In this document: in pieces, positions 35,850-44,265 of the stretch
Layout of the letters: every line of letters starts with the position of its first letter
Position numbering within the stretch: the first letter of the stretch is position 1
NCBI GenBank assembly: GCA_949286165.1
Contig: CASDZK010000062.1
Coordinates: forward strand, 24,042 to 88,041
Reading direction: 5' to 3'
Length of the DNA stretch: 64,000 bases
Source of the DNA: an uncultured Alistipes sp.
GTDB lineage: Bacteria; Bacteroidota; Bacteroidia; Bacteroidales; Rikenellaceae
Position numbers and translations under genes: made by a program
The notes under the pieces: generated by a model
Databases searched by the model: none
The model's input: the letters and a program-made list of their open reading frames with translations, nothing else
Told to the model about the DNA's origin: nothing

Positions 35850-35852
35850 GGT

Positions 35853-36956
35853 CTATTGCTTTTTTATGGTAACGGGAGTGTCGTCCTGCAAAAGTCCGAC
35901 TCCTTCGACAATAATGGTTTCTCCTGCATTCAACCCGGAATGGACGATATAGGATTTCTGTTCGTTGAGCGGGGTGACGGTAATTCGGGTAGCTTGGGTT
36001 ACGCCGTCTATGACACGGTAAACGAATATTTTGTCCTGCAGTTCGTAGGTGGCGGACTGGGGAATGATAAGGATGTTTTCTTCCTGTTGGGGAATGATTA
36101 TGTTACCGGCTCCTCCGCTATGCAGCAATCCGGTGGGGTTGGGAAAAGCCGCCCGAAAAGAGACGCTGCCTGTTTGCGGGTCGATTACGCCGCTGATGCT
36201 CTCTACTCGGCCTTGCCGGTCGTACAACGTTTCGTCGTTCAACCGGAGCGATACGGCAGGCATTTGTCTCAATGTGTTTTCTACGGTTCCGTATTGCCGG
36301 ATGAGGGATAACATGCGGTTTTCCGGCATGGAGAAGTAAACGTACATTTCGGAGTTGTCTGAAACGGTGGTCAGGGGAGAGGAAGAGGAGGGACTTACCA
36401 GCGCTCCGACGCGATAGGGGAGAGTGCCCACGACGCCGTCGGCCGGGCTGGATACGATCGTATAGGAAAGGTTGTTCCGGGCGTTCACTTCCTGAGCTTC
36501 CGCCTGGGCTTGTTGGGCCTGGGCCGTGAGCAAGGCGTTTTCGGCCGTACTCAATTCGAATTGCGAAATGACCCGGTCATTGAAAAGTTCTTGTTTCCCG
36601 TCGTAGGTCAGCTGGGCGGTTGCGGTATTCGCCTGAGCTGCTTTTACGTTGGCTATCGCGGTTTGGAGAGCGGCTTCGTAAGGAACCTGGTCGATGATGA
36701 AAAGCGTTTGCCCCCGACGGACCCGTTCGCCTTCCGTAACGGCTACCTGTACGATTTTTCCCGATATTTGGGGGTAGATTTCGATATCTTGCCGGCCGCG
36801 GATGGTTGCGGGGTAATCGTTGGCGATTTTTGCAGAAGACGGGGTTACGGTAATGGCCGGGTATTCTTGTACCGTTTCGTCGATTTGTTCGTTCCGGCAA
36901 GCGGCAAATGCGATTATGCCGGTTGTCAGAAAGATGGTCAGGATGTTTTTTCTCAT
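35853..36956 (-). CDS. RND efflux periplasmic adaptor
   Basis: This 367-residue lipoprotein has a signal ending in the lipobox-like FAAC (Cys about 20). It has a barrel-sandwich hybrid domain (QISGKIVQVAVTEGERVRRGQTLFIID), an alpha-hairpin (about 85-140, Ala/Gln-rich) and beta-barrel and membrane-proximal domains. It links the RND pump to the outer-membrane duct. First gene of the three-gene operon; no TetR or AraC regulator is adjacent. Confidence 0.95.
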   Translation of the reverse strand: MRKNILTIFLTTGIIAFAACRNEQIDETVQEYPAITVTPSSAKIANDYPATIRGRQDIEIYPQISGKIVQVAVTEGERVRRGQTLFIIDQVPYEAALQTAIANVKAAQANTATAQLTYDGKQELFNDRVISQFELSTAENALLTAQAQQAQAEAQEVNARNNLSYTIVSSPADGVVGTLPYRVGALVSPSSSSPLTTVSDNSEMYVYFSMPENRMLSLIRQYGTVENTLRQMPAVSLRLNDETLYDRQGRVESISGVIDPQTGSVSFRAAFPNPTGLLHSGGAGNIIIPQQEENILIIPQSATYELQDKIFVYRVIDGVTQATRITVTPLNEQKSYIVHSGLNAGETIIVEGVGLLQDDTPVTIKKQ

Positions 36957-37322
36957 AATAATATTGATCTGATTTTATGATGCTGTGTCGAAACAAGCGG
37001 TGTAAAGTAGGGCGGAATCTTATTGCGGGAAAAGGGGAATCGGACCGAATCGTAAAACTTCGGGTCCGAAACGTGGGAAGTCGGGTGCTTGGAAGCAATG
37101 TTTTTTCGGCGGATTTTCAGGAAACGGAAACTTGTCGATGGATTCGGATCTGGAAATCGAGGGGAAAACGAGAATGTGGATATGGAATGTTCCGATGAGG
37201 CGGTGGAATGGTCGCAAATGGAGACGGACGGTCGGAAAAATAAAAAAAGTATTCGACAGAAAACAAGTCGAATACTTTTGGAAGTCGCTCCTATGACGGA
37301 GGCGGTATTGTCGAAAACTCGC
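36957..37322. other. Gap between the MATE and RND operons
   Basis: I can support no gene in these 366 bases. The left part must hold the minus-strand RND operon promoter, but I found no convincing TAnnTTTG element there. The right end holds the MATE operon terminator (37245-37279). Short open frames on both strands have no recognisable family. Confidence 0.5.
37245..37279 (-). terminator. Intrinsic terminator of the kinase-MATE operon
   Basis: AAAAGTATTCGAC (37245-37257) and GTCGAATACTTTT (37267-37279) form a perfect 13-bp stem with a 9-base loop. On the minus strand it is followed by a run of T (TTTTTTTATTTTT), which is a strong intrinsic terminator 44 bases after the MATE stop. Confidence 0.88.
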
Positions 37323-38678
37323 TCAATGGATGGACGGAGACAGTTTTGCCCGCAATTTTCGTTGGTTGATTTTCAGATACCAGACGCAAATCAGCAGTGA
37401 TACCGTGGTAGAGAGCGGAGGAGCGAATCCCATGATAAACAGAGAGGACGGGTCTATTCGGCTGAACAGGTACGATAGCGGAATGCGGAACAGGAATGTC
37501 GCGATTAGGCTGTGAATCATCGGAAACCATGAATTTCCCTGTCCGCTGAAATAGGAGTTGATGCAAAATACGAAACTGACGATAATACAGTCGATGCTGT
37601 ATCCTTTTAAATAATCCGCAGCCGCGGCGGCGACGGCCGAATCGTTCGTGAAAATTCCGGTCAGTGTCTCGGGCAGGAATTGGGCGTATGTACACATGGA
37701 TATCCCGAAAACCAACGCCATGCCGATTCCGGCATACAGGCATCGGTTCATGCGTTGCAATTGCCCCGCTCCGAAATTCTGCGCCGTCATGGCGGCGACG
37801 GCCGACGAGATGGCCATCGGCGGCAACATGGCGAACACGATGATTTTTTCCACTACGCCCAGGCCGGCGGATGCGATTACTCCCATTCGGTTTACGATAA
37901 CCGTTATCAACAGAAAGGAGATATTGACCAATGCGTCCTGCAAGGCAATGGGACCTCCCAAGGTTACAATCCGTTTTGAAAGATGCGGATTGAACCGTAT
38001 GTTTTTTCGGGTAAATCTGAACCGGAATCCGCGTCGGTATAAAAAACAGAGAGCTGTGGAAAAGCTGATTCCTTGCGACAATACGGTAGCAATAGCGGCT
38101 CCGGCCGCCCTCATGCCGCAGTATCCTACCAAAATGAAATCGAGAACGATATTGATGACACAGGCTAATGTCACAAAATAGAGCGGGGTCTTGGAATCGC
38201 CCAAGCCCCGCAGAATGCCGCAAACGACGTTGTATCCCATGATGAACGGGATTCCTACGGAACAGATCAGAAGGTAATGTTTCGTATCGTTCATGGCTTC
38301 CTCCGGCGTATGCATGGCCGCGGCTATTGACTCGTGAAAAACGGTCATGGCCAGAGTAAGAAGTGTACCGATGGCGGTAAAAAAGCAGATGGAGGTGCCG
38401 ATTGTAGCGGCTGCTTCCCGGTCGTTTTTCGCTCCCGTGGCAATAGCGATCAGTACGGTCGTTCCGGTCGTCAGTCCGAGAATAATGCCCGTAACGGTTT
38501 GCATTACTTGGCTGCCGATGGCTACGCCCGCTACGCTGGCGGCATCGTCGTATTGCCCTACAACGAACAGGTCGGCTCCGCCGTACAGGGCTTGAAGTAT
38601 GTTGGCGATTAAAAAAGGTCCTGCAAATAGGAGCAGAACGCGCGGTACGCTGCCTTGCGTCAAATCCAGTTCTTTCAT
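37323..38678 (-). CDS. MATE-family multidrug/cation antiporter
   Basis: This 451-residue membrane protein has twelve helices in two MatE halves. The N-terminal half begins LLLFAGPFLIANILQALYGGADLFVVGQYDDAASVAGVAIGSQ, and the second half contains MLPPMAISSAVAAMTAQNFGAGQLQRM. It exports drugs or metabolites in exchange for Na+ or H+. I chose the ATG at 38678, which overlaps the kinase stop as ATGA; an in-frame ATG at 38684 is the alternative. It is second in a two-gene operon whose leader carries a terminator-like stem and a short ORF. Confidence 0.92.
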   Translation of the reverse strand: MKELDLTQGSVPRVLLLFAGPFLIANILQALYGGADLFVVGQYDDAASVAGVAIGSQVMQTVTGIILGLTTGTTVLIAIATGAKNDREAAATIGTSICFFTAIGTLLTLAMTVFHESIAAAMHTPEEAMNDTKHYLLICSVGIPFIMGYNVVCGILRGLGDSKTPLYFVTLACVINIVLDFILVGYCGMRAAGAAIATVLSQGISFSTALCFLYRRGFRFRFTRKNIRFNPHLSKRIVTLGGPIALQDALVNISFLLITVIVNRMGVIASAGLGVVEKIIVFAMLPPMAISSAVAAMTAQNFGAGQLQRMNRCLYAGIGMALVFGISMCTYAQFLPETLTGIFTNDSAVAAAAADYLKGYSIDCIIVSFVFCINSYFSGQGNSWFPMIHSLIATFLFRIPLSYLFSRIDPSSLFIMGFAPPLSTTVSLLICVWYLKINQRKLRAKLSPSIH

Positions 38679-39265
38679 ATGCATTCGTCGATTAGTCGGA
38701 TTGAAGCGATGATGATTTCTGCCGATTTTTCTATCCCGAAGGAACTGTCGATTGTTAGATGATAATTGGAAGCGCGTCCCCAGCCGCCTTGGGCATAATG
38801 ATCATGATAATTCGCCCTTTGCCTGTCGATCAGGCGTATCCGTTTCCGGGCTTCGTGTTCCGTACATTGTTCGTACAGCATGATTCGCCGTATTCTGTTC
38901 GTTATGGAGGCGTGGATAAACAAGTGCATGGCCTGGGGATTGTCCCGCAGGACGTAATCGGAACAGCGTCCCACGATGACGCACGGGCCTCGGCTTGCCA
39001 TTTCCCGAATAACGTCGCTTTGGGCAAAAAATACCTTGTCGGCGATAGGATCCGGGCGGAATTGCAGGTAATGCCGGTACTCCAGGCCTGACGGCACTTG
39101 GTCTTCCGCCTGTTTTACGACGGTTTCCGACAATCCGGACTGTATGGCCGATAATGTCGTTACGTTTTTGTCGTAAAACGGAATCCCGAACTTTTCAGCA
39201 AGCATCTTCCCGATTTCTCTTCCGCCGGAACCGTATTCGCGGCTGATCGTGATGATTTTTTTCAT
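38675..39265 (-). CDS. Cytidylate kinase-like family protein
   Basis: This 196-residue P-loop-type kinase has the Cytidylate_kin2 signature ITISREYGSGGREIGKMLAEKFGIPFYDK, CVIVGRCSDYVL and an Arg-rich lid (RIRRIMLYEQ, RKRIRLIDRQRANY). It is not the housekeeping Cmk; these paralogues are frequent in Bacteroidetes and Firmicutes and their substrate is not known. I chose the ATG at 39265; the longer frame runs into the leader region. It lies 11 bases after a 28-codon leader ORF and is coupled to the MATE gene by ATGA. Confidence 0.85.
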   Translation of the reverse strand: MKKIITISREYGSGGREIGKMLAEKFGIPFYDKNVTTLSAIQSGLSETVVKQAEDQVPSGLEYRHYLQFRPDPIADKVFFAQSDVIREMASRGPCVIVGRCSDYVLRDNPQAMHLFIHASITNRIRRIMLYEQCTEHEARKRIRLIDRQRANYHDHYAQGGWGRASNYHLTIDSSFGIEKSAEIIIASIRLIDECI

Positions 39266-39276
39266 ACTTTTTTCCT

Positions 39277-39363
39277 TTATTGACAGGTTATCGAATGAAA
39301 AAATGCCGGACAAGAGAATGATTTACACCATTTCATCTTATCCAGCATTATAACTGATTCCAT
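39277..39363 (-). CDS. Possible 28-codon leader peptide before the kinase-MATE operon
   Basis: An ATG at 39363 opens a 28-codon frame (starting MESVIMLDKMKWCK) that ends with TAA 11 bases before the kinase ATG. It has a strong Shine-Dalgarno GGAGGG eight bases upstream (39376-39371), unusual in Bacteroidetes, and that site itself lies in a small hairpin (CCTC/GAGG, 39372-39383). The second half of the frame is encoded by the terminator-like stem at 39302-39349. This arrangement is that of a translated attenuator leader. No homologue is known to me, so translation is inference. Confidence 0.45.
   Translation of the reverse strand: MESVIMLDKMKWCKSFSCPAFFHSITCQ
39298..39349 (-). terminator. Leader terminator/attenuator stem of the kinase-MATE operon
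   Basis: On the minus strand AATGCTGGATAAGA (39349-39336) pairs with TCTTGTCCGGCATT (39315-39302), 14 pairs including two G-U pairs that work only in minus-strand RNA. An inner AATG/CATT closes the loop, and a TTTTTT run follows (39303-39298). It lies upstream of the kinase start, inside the transcript, so it should stop transcription before the operon unless it is disrupted. Confidence 0.7.
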
Positions 39364-39369
39364 TATAAT
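39347..39369 (-). promoter_or_regulatory. Alternative stem around the leader-ORF start
   Basis: ATTATAA (39369-39363) and TTATAAT (39353-39347) on the minus strand form a perfect 7-bp stem over the leader-ORF start. Its 3' arm shares three bases with the terminator stem (39347-39349), so the two compete at their edge. Further upstream, CATATTTG (near 39414-39407) with TTTG 20 bases before it could be the promoter. Confidence 0.45.
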
Positions 39370-39550
39370 ACCCTCCGATGAGGATTTCCTTATGTCCGTT
39401 GCGGGGGCAAATATGGGTCTAATTTCAATACGTACCAAATTTTCCCGGTTTGTTTCTGTATTTTTTGTTATTTCGGAAACGATTTATTCCGGTTCGGTTG
39501 TTTTTACAATCGCGTATCGGTAAAATGTCTTTTCTTTGTATCGTAATCAA

Positions 39551-40597
39551 ATGCGATCGGCTATGAAATTATGGTTTGATTCGATCAAAAGCAGGTTGTT
39601 ATTGACCTTGATCACGTATGTCTTTTATATGTTGCTCTATTTGCTCACGGATGAGACAATGCGGGCATTTTATATGGACAAACATCCTTTATGGGTATAT
39701 ATTCTCGATATTTCCGTTACATTGCTCGGTTGTTTCTTGTTCGTGCAGCTGTCGGTTTTTTATAGCCAATTCATTTTTCGACGGTTCATGTCATTCGACA
39801 AACCTTATCGAAATTTGCTCGTTTATGCTGTTTTACTGTTCATTATGAATAATTTGACGGCTTATTTTCTTTCGTTGTTTACAGGGATGTTGTTCGATGT
39901 CGAAAATCTTTCTTTCCTTCAGTTGCAACATCTTTATGTGTACAGCATTCTTACCACATTTATTTCGGGTATTTATACCAATGCGTACTATTTGAGTTCG
40001 TATATGGAGGCGGAAACGGAGAAAAAAAGGTTGGAAATGGTCGCCATGCAGGCGCAACTGGGAGCGCTGAAACGACAAATAGACCCGCATTTCATGTTCA
40101 ATAATTTCAGCATCCTCAGCGAATTGATCGTGGAAGATAGTCTGTTGGCCGGAAAATTCCTGGATAAGCTTTCGAAAGTGTACCGGTATGTGATTCAGAA
40201 TTTCGATAAGAATTTGATTGCCGTGCGGGAAGAACTGTCATTTTTGGAATCTTATCTTTATTTGATGGAAATACGTTATGAAGGAGCGGTTATTGTCGAG
40301 ATCGCCCCGCAACTTCGGGAAATCGAAGGGAATATTCCTCCGGTCAGTTTGCAGCTGTTGGTGGAAAATGCATTGAAACATAACCGCTTTTCGGAGAAAT
40401 CGCCTTTGAAAATCGAGATTTTGCCGGAAAACGGCTGTATTGCGGTAAAAAACACGTTTCAACCGCTTGTTGTCGGTTCGGAATCGACGGGAATCGGCCA
40501 GCGCAATATCAGGGAACGGTATGCCCTTTTGTCCGACAAGGAGCCGCAAATACGTTGCGAGGGAGGTGTTTACTCGGTTTATTTGCCTGTAATATAA
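39551..40597 (+). CDS. LytS/YehU-type sensor histidine kinase
   Basis: This 348-residue membrane kinase has four N-terminal transmembrane helices (about residues 15-145) and no extracellular sensor domain. A His_kinase domain with the phospho-acceptor in KRQIDPHFMFNNFSIL (His180) follows, then a short ATPase domain with LQLLVENALKHN and GIGQRNIRERY. It would phosphorylate the LytTR regulator that starts at the next base. I chose the ATG at 39551; the ATG at 39563 is also possible. The signal is unknown. Confidence 0.9.
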   Translation: MRSAMKLWFDSIKSRLLLTLITYVFYMLLYLLTDETMRAFYMDKHPLWVYILDISVTLLGCFLFVQLSVFYSQFIFRRFMSFDKPYRNLLVYAVLLFIMNNLTAYFLSLFTGMLFDVENLSFLQLQHLYVYSILTTFISGIYTNAYYLSSYMEAETEKKRLEMVAMQAQLGALKRQIDPHFMFNNFSILSELIVEDSLLAGKFLDKLSKVYRYVIQNFDKNLIAVREELSFLESYLYLMEIRYEGAVIVEIAPQLREIEGNIPPVSLQLLVENALKHNRFSEKSPLKIEILPENGCIAVKNTFQPLVVGSESTGIGQRNIRERYALLSDKEPQIRCEGGVYSVYLPVI

Positions 40598-41359
40598 ATG
40601 ATTATGGACGTATTGATTATCGAAGATGAAAAACGGAATTACAATCGATTGAAACGATTGTTGGAAGAAATAGATTACGCTTTCCGCATTATCGGGCCCG
40701 TGACAAGCGTCGCGGAAATCGTCGATTATTTTGCCCATAACGAGATGCCCGATCTTATTCTCGCGGACATTCGTTTGACGGACGGGTTGAGTTTCGATGC
40801 GTTTAGCCGGGTGGCCGTGCATGCCCCCGTTATTTTTACCACGGCTTATGACGAATATGCCGTTCGGGCGTTTAAATATAACGGAATCGATTATCTGTTG
40901 AAACCCATCGATGCGGAAGAGCTTGCGGCAGCGGTAACGAAGGCTCGCAAGCGAAAGTCGGAAGCGACTAATGATAATCTTTCCCGGCTTCTGGAACAAA
41001 TGTTACGTCATGACAATCGTTATCGAGAACGATTTTTGTTGCCTTATCGCGATGGTTACAAAACGGTTCTCGTAGGCGATGTGAACCATATTTATTCGGA
41101 AAATAAGAATACCTGCCTGTATTTGAATGACGGAACGTCCGGCATCGTTTCTTTATCCTTGGAAACTTTGGAGACGCAGCTGAATCCCGATAAATTTTTT
41201 CGGGCCAATCGTCAATACATCCTTCATATCGACAGCGTGGAATATATCGGCAATTATTTCAATTCCAAACTGATCGTTCATTTGAAACATTATCCTCGGG
41301 CGAAAGTGGTCGTGAGCCGGGATAAGGCGACAGCATTTAAAAACTGGATGAATCGGTAG
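40598..41359 (+). CDS. LytTR-family response regulator
   Basis: This 253-residue protein has a receiver domain with the phospho-Asp in LILADIRLTDG (Asp57), Asp10/Glu11 acidic pocket residues and the conserved Lys in YLLKPIDAEEL. A LytTR DNA-binding domain follows (about 145-250, LPYRDGYKTVLVGDVNHIYSE, FFRANRQYILHIDSVEYI). It begins directly after the kinase stop. No obvious regulated gene is adjacent; the 602-base gap downstream separates it from the aldolase gene. Confidence 0.93.
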   Translation: MIMDVLIIEDEKRNYNRLKRLLEEIDYAFRIIGPVTSVAEIVDYFAHNEMPDLILADIRLTDGLSFDAFSRVAVHAPVIFTTAYDEYAVRAFKYNGIDYLLKPIDAEELAAAVTKARKRKSEATNDNLSRLLEQMLRHDNRYRERFLLPYRDGYKTVLVGDVNHIYSENKNTCLYLNDGTSGIVSLSLETLETQLNPDKFFRANRQYILHIDSVEYIGNYFNSKLIVHLKHYPRAKVVVSRDKATAFKNWMNR

Positions 41360-41961
41360 CGGTTGCCGGTGTGCGGCGGAAAGAAATGCGGGCCTGTACG
41401 CATGAACTTTAATCCATGCTGAAATCCGGATGTCTTTTTGCGGATATGAGGCGGGCAATGCCGGTCGGGGGCTGGATAAACGTTCCGGGGCATCCGGTTG
41501 CCGGAGTGTCTGTGGCCGGCTCTGTGGGAAAATCCGCTGAAGACCGAAACGCGAAGTTTTTATCGACGCTTTTCAAGAGAGGGGCATAACGTTGCGCCGG
41601 ACTTTACGGTTACTCGCGTGCGGATCGTATTGCGATTTTTGCGTGATTGGAAAATAGAAGCTCATGCTGCCGATGCAACAATTAATTTTAGCTCGTACAT
41701 GCGATTTTATGGCTTGTATTTTTTAATGAATCGGCTTTTTTTTTCATTTTGACAGTTGCTGTAAATGATTGTGGAAAAAATTTGTATCTTTGGAAGAATT
41801 AAAAGTTCGATAGAAACCTTGTTATGAGTGATAATTTATTGCTATTTAAGATGTTGTGTAAAATAAGTGAGGATTTGTAGATTGTCTGCACGTAATTGCG
41901 ACAGTTGAAATCGCTTTGTTTTTATCATGGAAAGAGAGGAATAACGTATAAATCAGAAAAA
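41360..41961. other. 602-base gap before the KDPG aldolase gene
   Basis: The first half is GC-rich with scattered short open frames (for example 41498-41752) of no recognisable family and may be decayed coding DNA. The second half is AT-rich and holds a -7 element TATCTTTG at 41785-41792 without a clear -33 box, then an 18-codon open frame (41824-41880) and a long leader before the aldolase ATG at 41962. I see no RNA gene. Confidence 0.45.
41785..41792 (+). promoter_or_regulatory. -7 promoter element for the aldolase-transporter operon
   Basis: TATCTTTG fits TAnnTTTG. The implied leader is about 165 bases, long enough to carry regulation, but no known riboswitch is seen in it. Confidence 0.45.
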
Positions 41962-42633
41962 ATGGCTAAATTTTCAAAATTGGAAGTTTTGAGCGTGATA
42001 AAGGAAACGGGTATGGTTCCCGTATTTTATCACAAAGATGTAGAAGTGGCAAAACAGGTATTGAAGGCTTGTTACGAAGGCGGCGTGCGTGCGTTCGAGT
42101 TTACCAATAGGGGCGATTTCGCACAGGAGGTATTTGCCGATTTGGTCAAATTTGCGGAGAAAGAATGCCCTGAAATGATTTTGGGAGTCGGTTCCGTGGT
42201 CGATCCGGCTACGGCCGCCCTGTATATCCAGTTGGGCGCGAATTTCGTCGTAGGGCCGTTGTTGAATCCGGAAATCGCGAAGGTTTGCAATCGTCGTTTG
42301 ATTCCTTATACTCCGGGATGCGGGTCCGTGTCCGAAATAGGATTCGCCCAAGAAGCGGGTTGCGATCTGTGCAAGGTGTTTCCTGCCGGCAATGTGGGAG
42401 GGCCTTCTTTTGTCAAGAATGTCAAGGCACCGATGCCGTGGTCTATGCTGATGGTAACCGGGGGTGTCGAACCGACGGAAGAAAATCTGACTGCATGGGT
42501 AAAGGCGGGAGTTACCTGCGTCGGCATGGGGTCTAACCTTTTCCCGAAAGAAGTGGTTGCCGCAGGCGAATGGGAAAAGATCAGTGAAATGAGTAAAAAC
42601 GCATTGGCGATCATTAAAAAGGCGAGAGGATAG
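41962..42633 (+). CDS. Bifunctional KDPG/KHG aldolase
   Basis: This 223-residue class I aldolase splits 2-dehydro-3-deoxy-6-phosphogluconate to pyruvate and glyceraldehyde 3-phosphate. The catalytic Glu is in AFEFTNR (Glu46), and the Schiff-base lysine is Lys138 in [14 protein letters not shown], followed by [12 protein letters not shown]. The ATG at 41962 is preferred over the far upstream start at 41896. The downstream gene is a hexuronate-type MFS carrier, so together they fit uronate uptake and breakdown; the kinase and isomerase steps are not in this window. Confidence 0.93.
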   Translation: MAKFSKLEVLSVIKETGMVPVFYHKDVEVAKQVLKACYEGGVRAFEFTNRGDFAQEVFADLVKFAEKECPEMILGVGSVVDPATAALYIQLGANFVVGPLLNPEIAKVCNRRLIPYTPGCGSVSEIGFAQEAGCDLCKVFPAGNVGGPSFVKNVKAPMPWSMLMVTGGVEPTEENLTAWVKAGVTCVGMGSNLFPKEVVAAGEWEKISEMSKNALAIIKKARG

Positions 42634-42636
42634 ACT

Positions 42637-44091
42637 ATGGCGGCAAATACAGAAAAGGGCAAAATGACGAACTGGCGCTGGTGGATATGCTGGATGCTGT
42701 TCGCAGCAACTACCGTGAATTATTTGGACCGTCAGGTGTTGTCGCTGACGTGGGACGAATTTATAAAACCGGAATTTCATTGGGACGAGTCGAATTACGG
42801 TACGATTACTTCCGTTTTTTCCATTGTATATGCGATTTGCATGTTGTTCGCCGGACGGTTTATCGACTGGATGGGAACCAAAAAGGGGTATTTGTGGTCG
42901 ATCGGCGTATGGTCGGCCGGAGCCTGTGCACATGCGTTGTGCGGAATCATTACGGAATCTTATCTGGGATTGGGTAATGCGGCCGAAATGATATCCGCGA
43001 CGGGAGCTACAGTAACGGTAATCGCTACGGTAAGCATGTGGTGCTTTATCGTGGCGCGTTGCGTTCTGGCTTTGGGGGAAGCCGGAAACTTCCCTGCCGC
43101 AATTAAGGTAACGGCCGAATATTTCCCGAAAAAGGACCGGGCTTATGCGACGAGCATTTTCAATGCCGGCGCATCTATCGGAGCTTTGATCGCCCCTTTG
43201 ACCATTCCTTTGTTGGCGAAATATTTCCAGAATATCGGCGTCGGCAACGGTTGGGAAATGGCCTTTATCATTATTGGTGCGTTGGGATTCGTTTGGATGG
43301 GATTTTGGGTATTCATGTATGATAATCCCCATAAAAGCAAACATGTAAACGCGCAGGAGCTGGAATATATCGAACAGGATAAAAACGAGCATGTGCAGGA
43401 AGAGGGGCAACCGGAAAAGCAGATGTCTTTCCTGCAGGCATTCACGTATAAACAGACATGGGCTTTCGCTTTCGGCAAATTCATGACCGACGGGGTCTGG
43501 TGGTTTTTCTTGTTCTGGATACCTTCCTATCTGAATACCCAGTTCGGAATCAAGACGTCCGACGGCTTGGGGGTCGCCTTGATCTTTGTCATGTATGCGA
43601 TTACGATGCTGTCGATTTACGGAGGAAAGCTTCCGACCATTTTTATCAATAAATTGGGGTTGAATCCTTACGCTGCGCGTATGCGCGCCATGCTGATCTT
43701 CGCCTTTTTCCCGTTATTGGTATTGCTGGCACAGCCGTTGGGAACCATTTCTCCCTGGTTTCCGGTTATTCTGATCGGTATTGGCGGAGCGGCCCATCAA
43801 TCGTGGTCGGCCAATATTTTTTCCACTGTGGGGGATATGTTCCCCAAATCGGCCATTGCGACCATTACCGGCATAGGCGGTATGGCAGGAGGCGTCGGTT
43901 CCATGATTTTGCAGAAAGTGGCCGGAAATTTGTTCGTATATGCCGGAGAGACCGATATGACTTTCTTGGGCTTTTCGGGTAAACCTGCCGGGTATTTCAT
44001 AATTTTCTGCGTGTGTGCCGTGGCTTATCTGATCGGTTGGGTAGTAATGAAGGCGTTGGTGCCGAAGTACAAGCCGATTGTCGTAAAATAA
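42637..44091 (+). CDS. MFS transporter, hexuronate (ExuT/anion:cation symporter) type
   Basis: This 484-residue membrane protein has twelve helices. It has the ACS-family N-terminus WWICWMLFAATTVNYLDRQVLSLTWDEF, the motif ALGEAGNFPAAIKVTAEYFPKKDRAYATSIFNAGASIGALIAP and DGVWWFFLFWIPSYL, which are typical of galacturonate/glucuronate symporters. It begins three bases after the KDPG aldolase gene, so uronate or a 2-keto-3-deoxy acid is the likely substrate. It ends before a clear terminator. Confidence 0.9.
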   Translation: MAANTEKGKMTNWRWWICWMLFAATTVNYLDRQVLSLTWDEFIKPEFHWDESNYGTITSVFSIVYAICMLFAGRFIDWMGTKKGYLWSIGVWSAGACAHALCGIITESYLGLGNAAEMISATGATVTVIATVSMWCFIVARCVLALGEAGNFPAAIKVTAEYFPKKDRAYATSIFNAGASIGALIAPLTIPLLAKYFQNIGVGNGWEMAFIIIGALGFVWMGFWVFMYDNPHKSKHVNAQELEYIEQDKNEHVQEEGQPEKQMSFLQAFTYKQTWAFAFGKFMTDGVWWFFLFWIPSYLNTQFGIKTSDGLGVALIFVMYAITMLSIYGGKLPTIFINKLGLNPYAARMRAMLIFAFFPLLVLLAQPLGTISPWFPVILIGIGGAAHQSWSANIFSTVGDMFPKSAIATITGIGGMAGGVGSMILQKVAGNLFVYAGETDMTFLGFSGKPAGYFIIFCVCAVAYLIGWVVMKALVPKYKPIVVK

Positions 44092-44112
44092 CCGAGAAAT
44101 GAAAATGGAATG

Positions 44113-44160
44113 AACAGAGCATGGCGAAATGTCGTTATGCTCTGTTTTTCTTTTTTTATA
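44113..44160 (+). terminator. Intrinsic terminator after the hexuronate-type transporter
   Basis: AACAGAGCAT (44113-44122) and ATGCTCTGTT (44137-44146) form a perfect 10-bp stem, followed by TTTCTTTTTTT. Confidence 0.92.
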
Positions 44161-44217
44161 TTTTTGAGTCTAAAATAATATTGTAAAGGAAGGGAACCGT
44201 GTTAAAAAGAAAACCGG

Positions 44218-44248
44218 TTTCCATGTTTTGTGTCAGTCGATAATTTTG
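44218..44248 (+). promoter_or_regulatory. Promoter of the GH97 gene
   Basis: TTTC (44218-44221), a 19-base spacer and TAATTTTG (44241-44248) match the Bacteroidetes consensus, placing the transcript start about 10 bases before the ATG at 44266. Confidence 0.6.
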
Positions 44249-44265
44249 TTGTTTGATTTTGGAAT

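Noticed and set aside
41498..41752. 84-codon plus-strand frame between the LytTR regulator and the aldolase
   Set aside because: Composition changes abruptly along it and the residues look random; no homologous family recognised.
41824..41880. 18-codon frame in the aldolase leader as a possible leader peptide
   Set aside because: No Shine-Dalgarno, no terminator stem or other attenuator part near it; an AT-rich leader makes such frames common.
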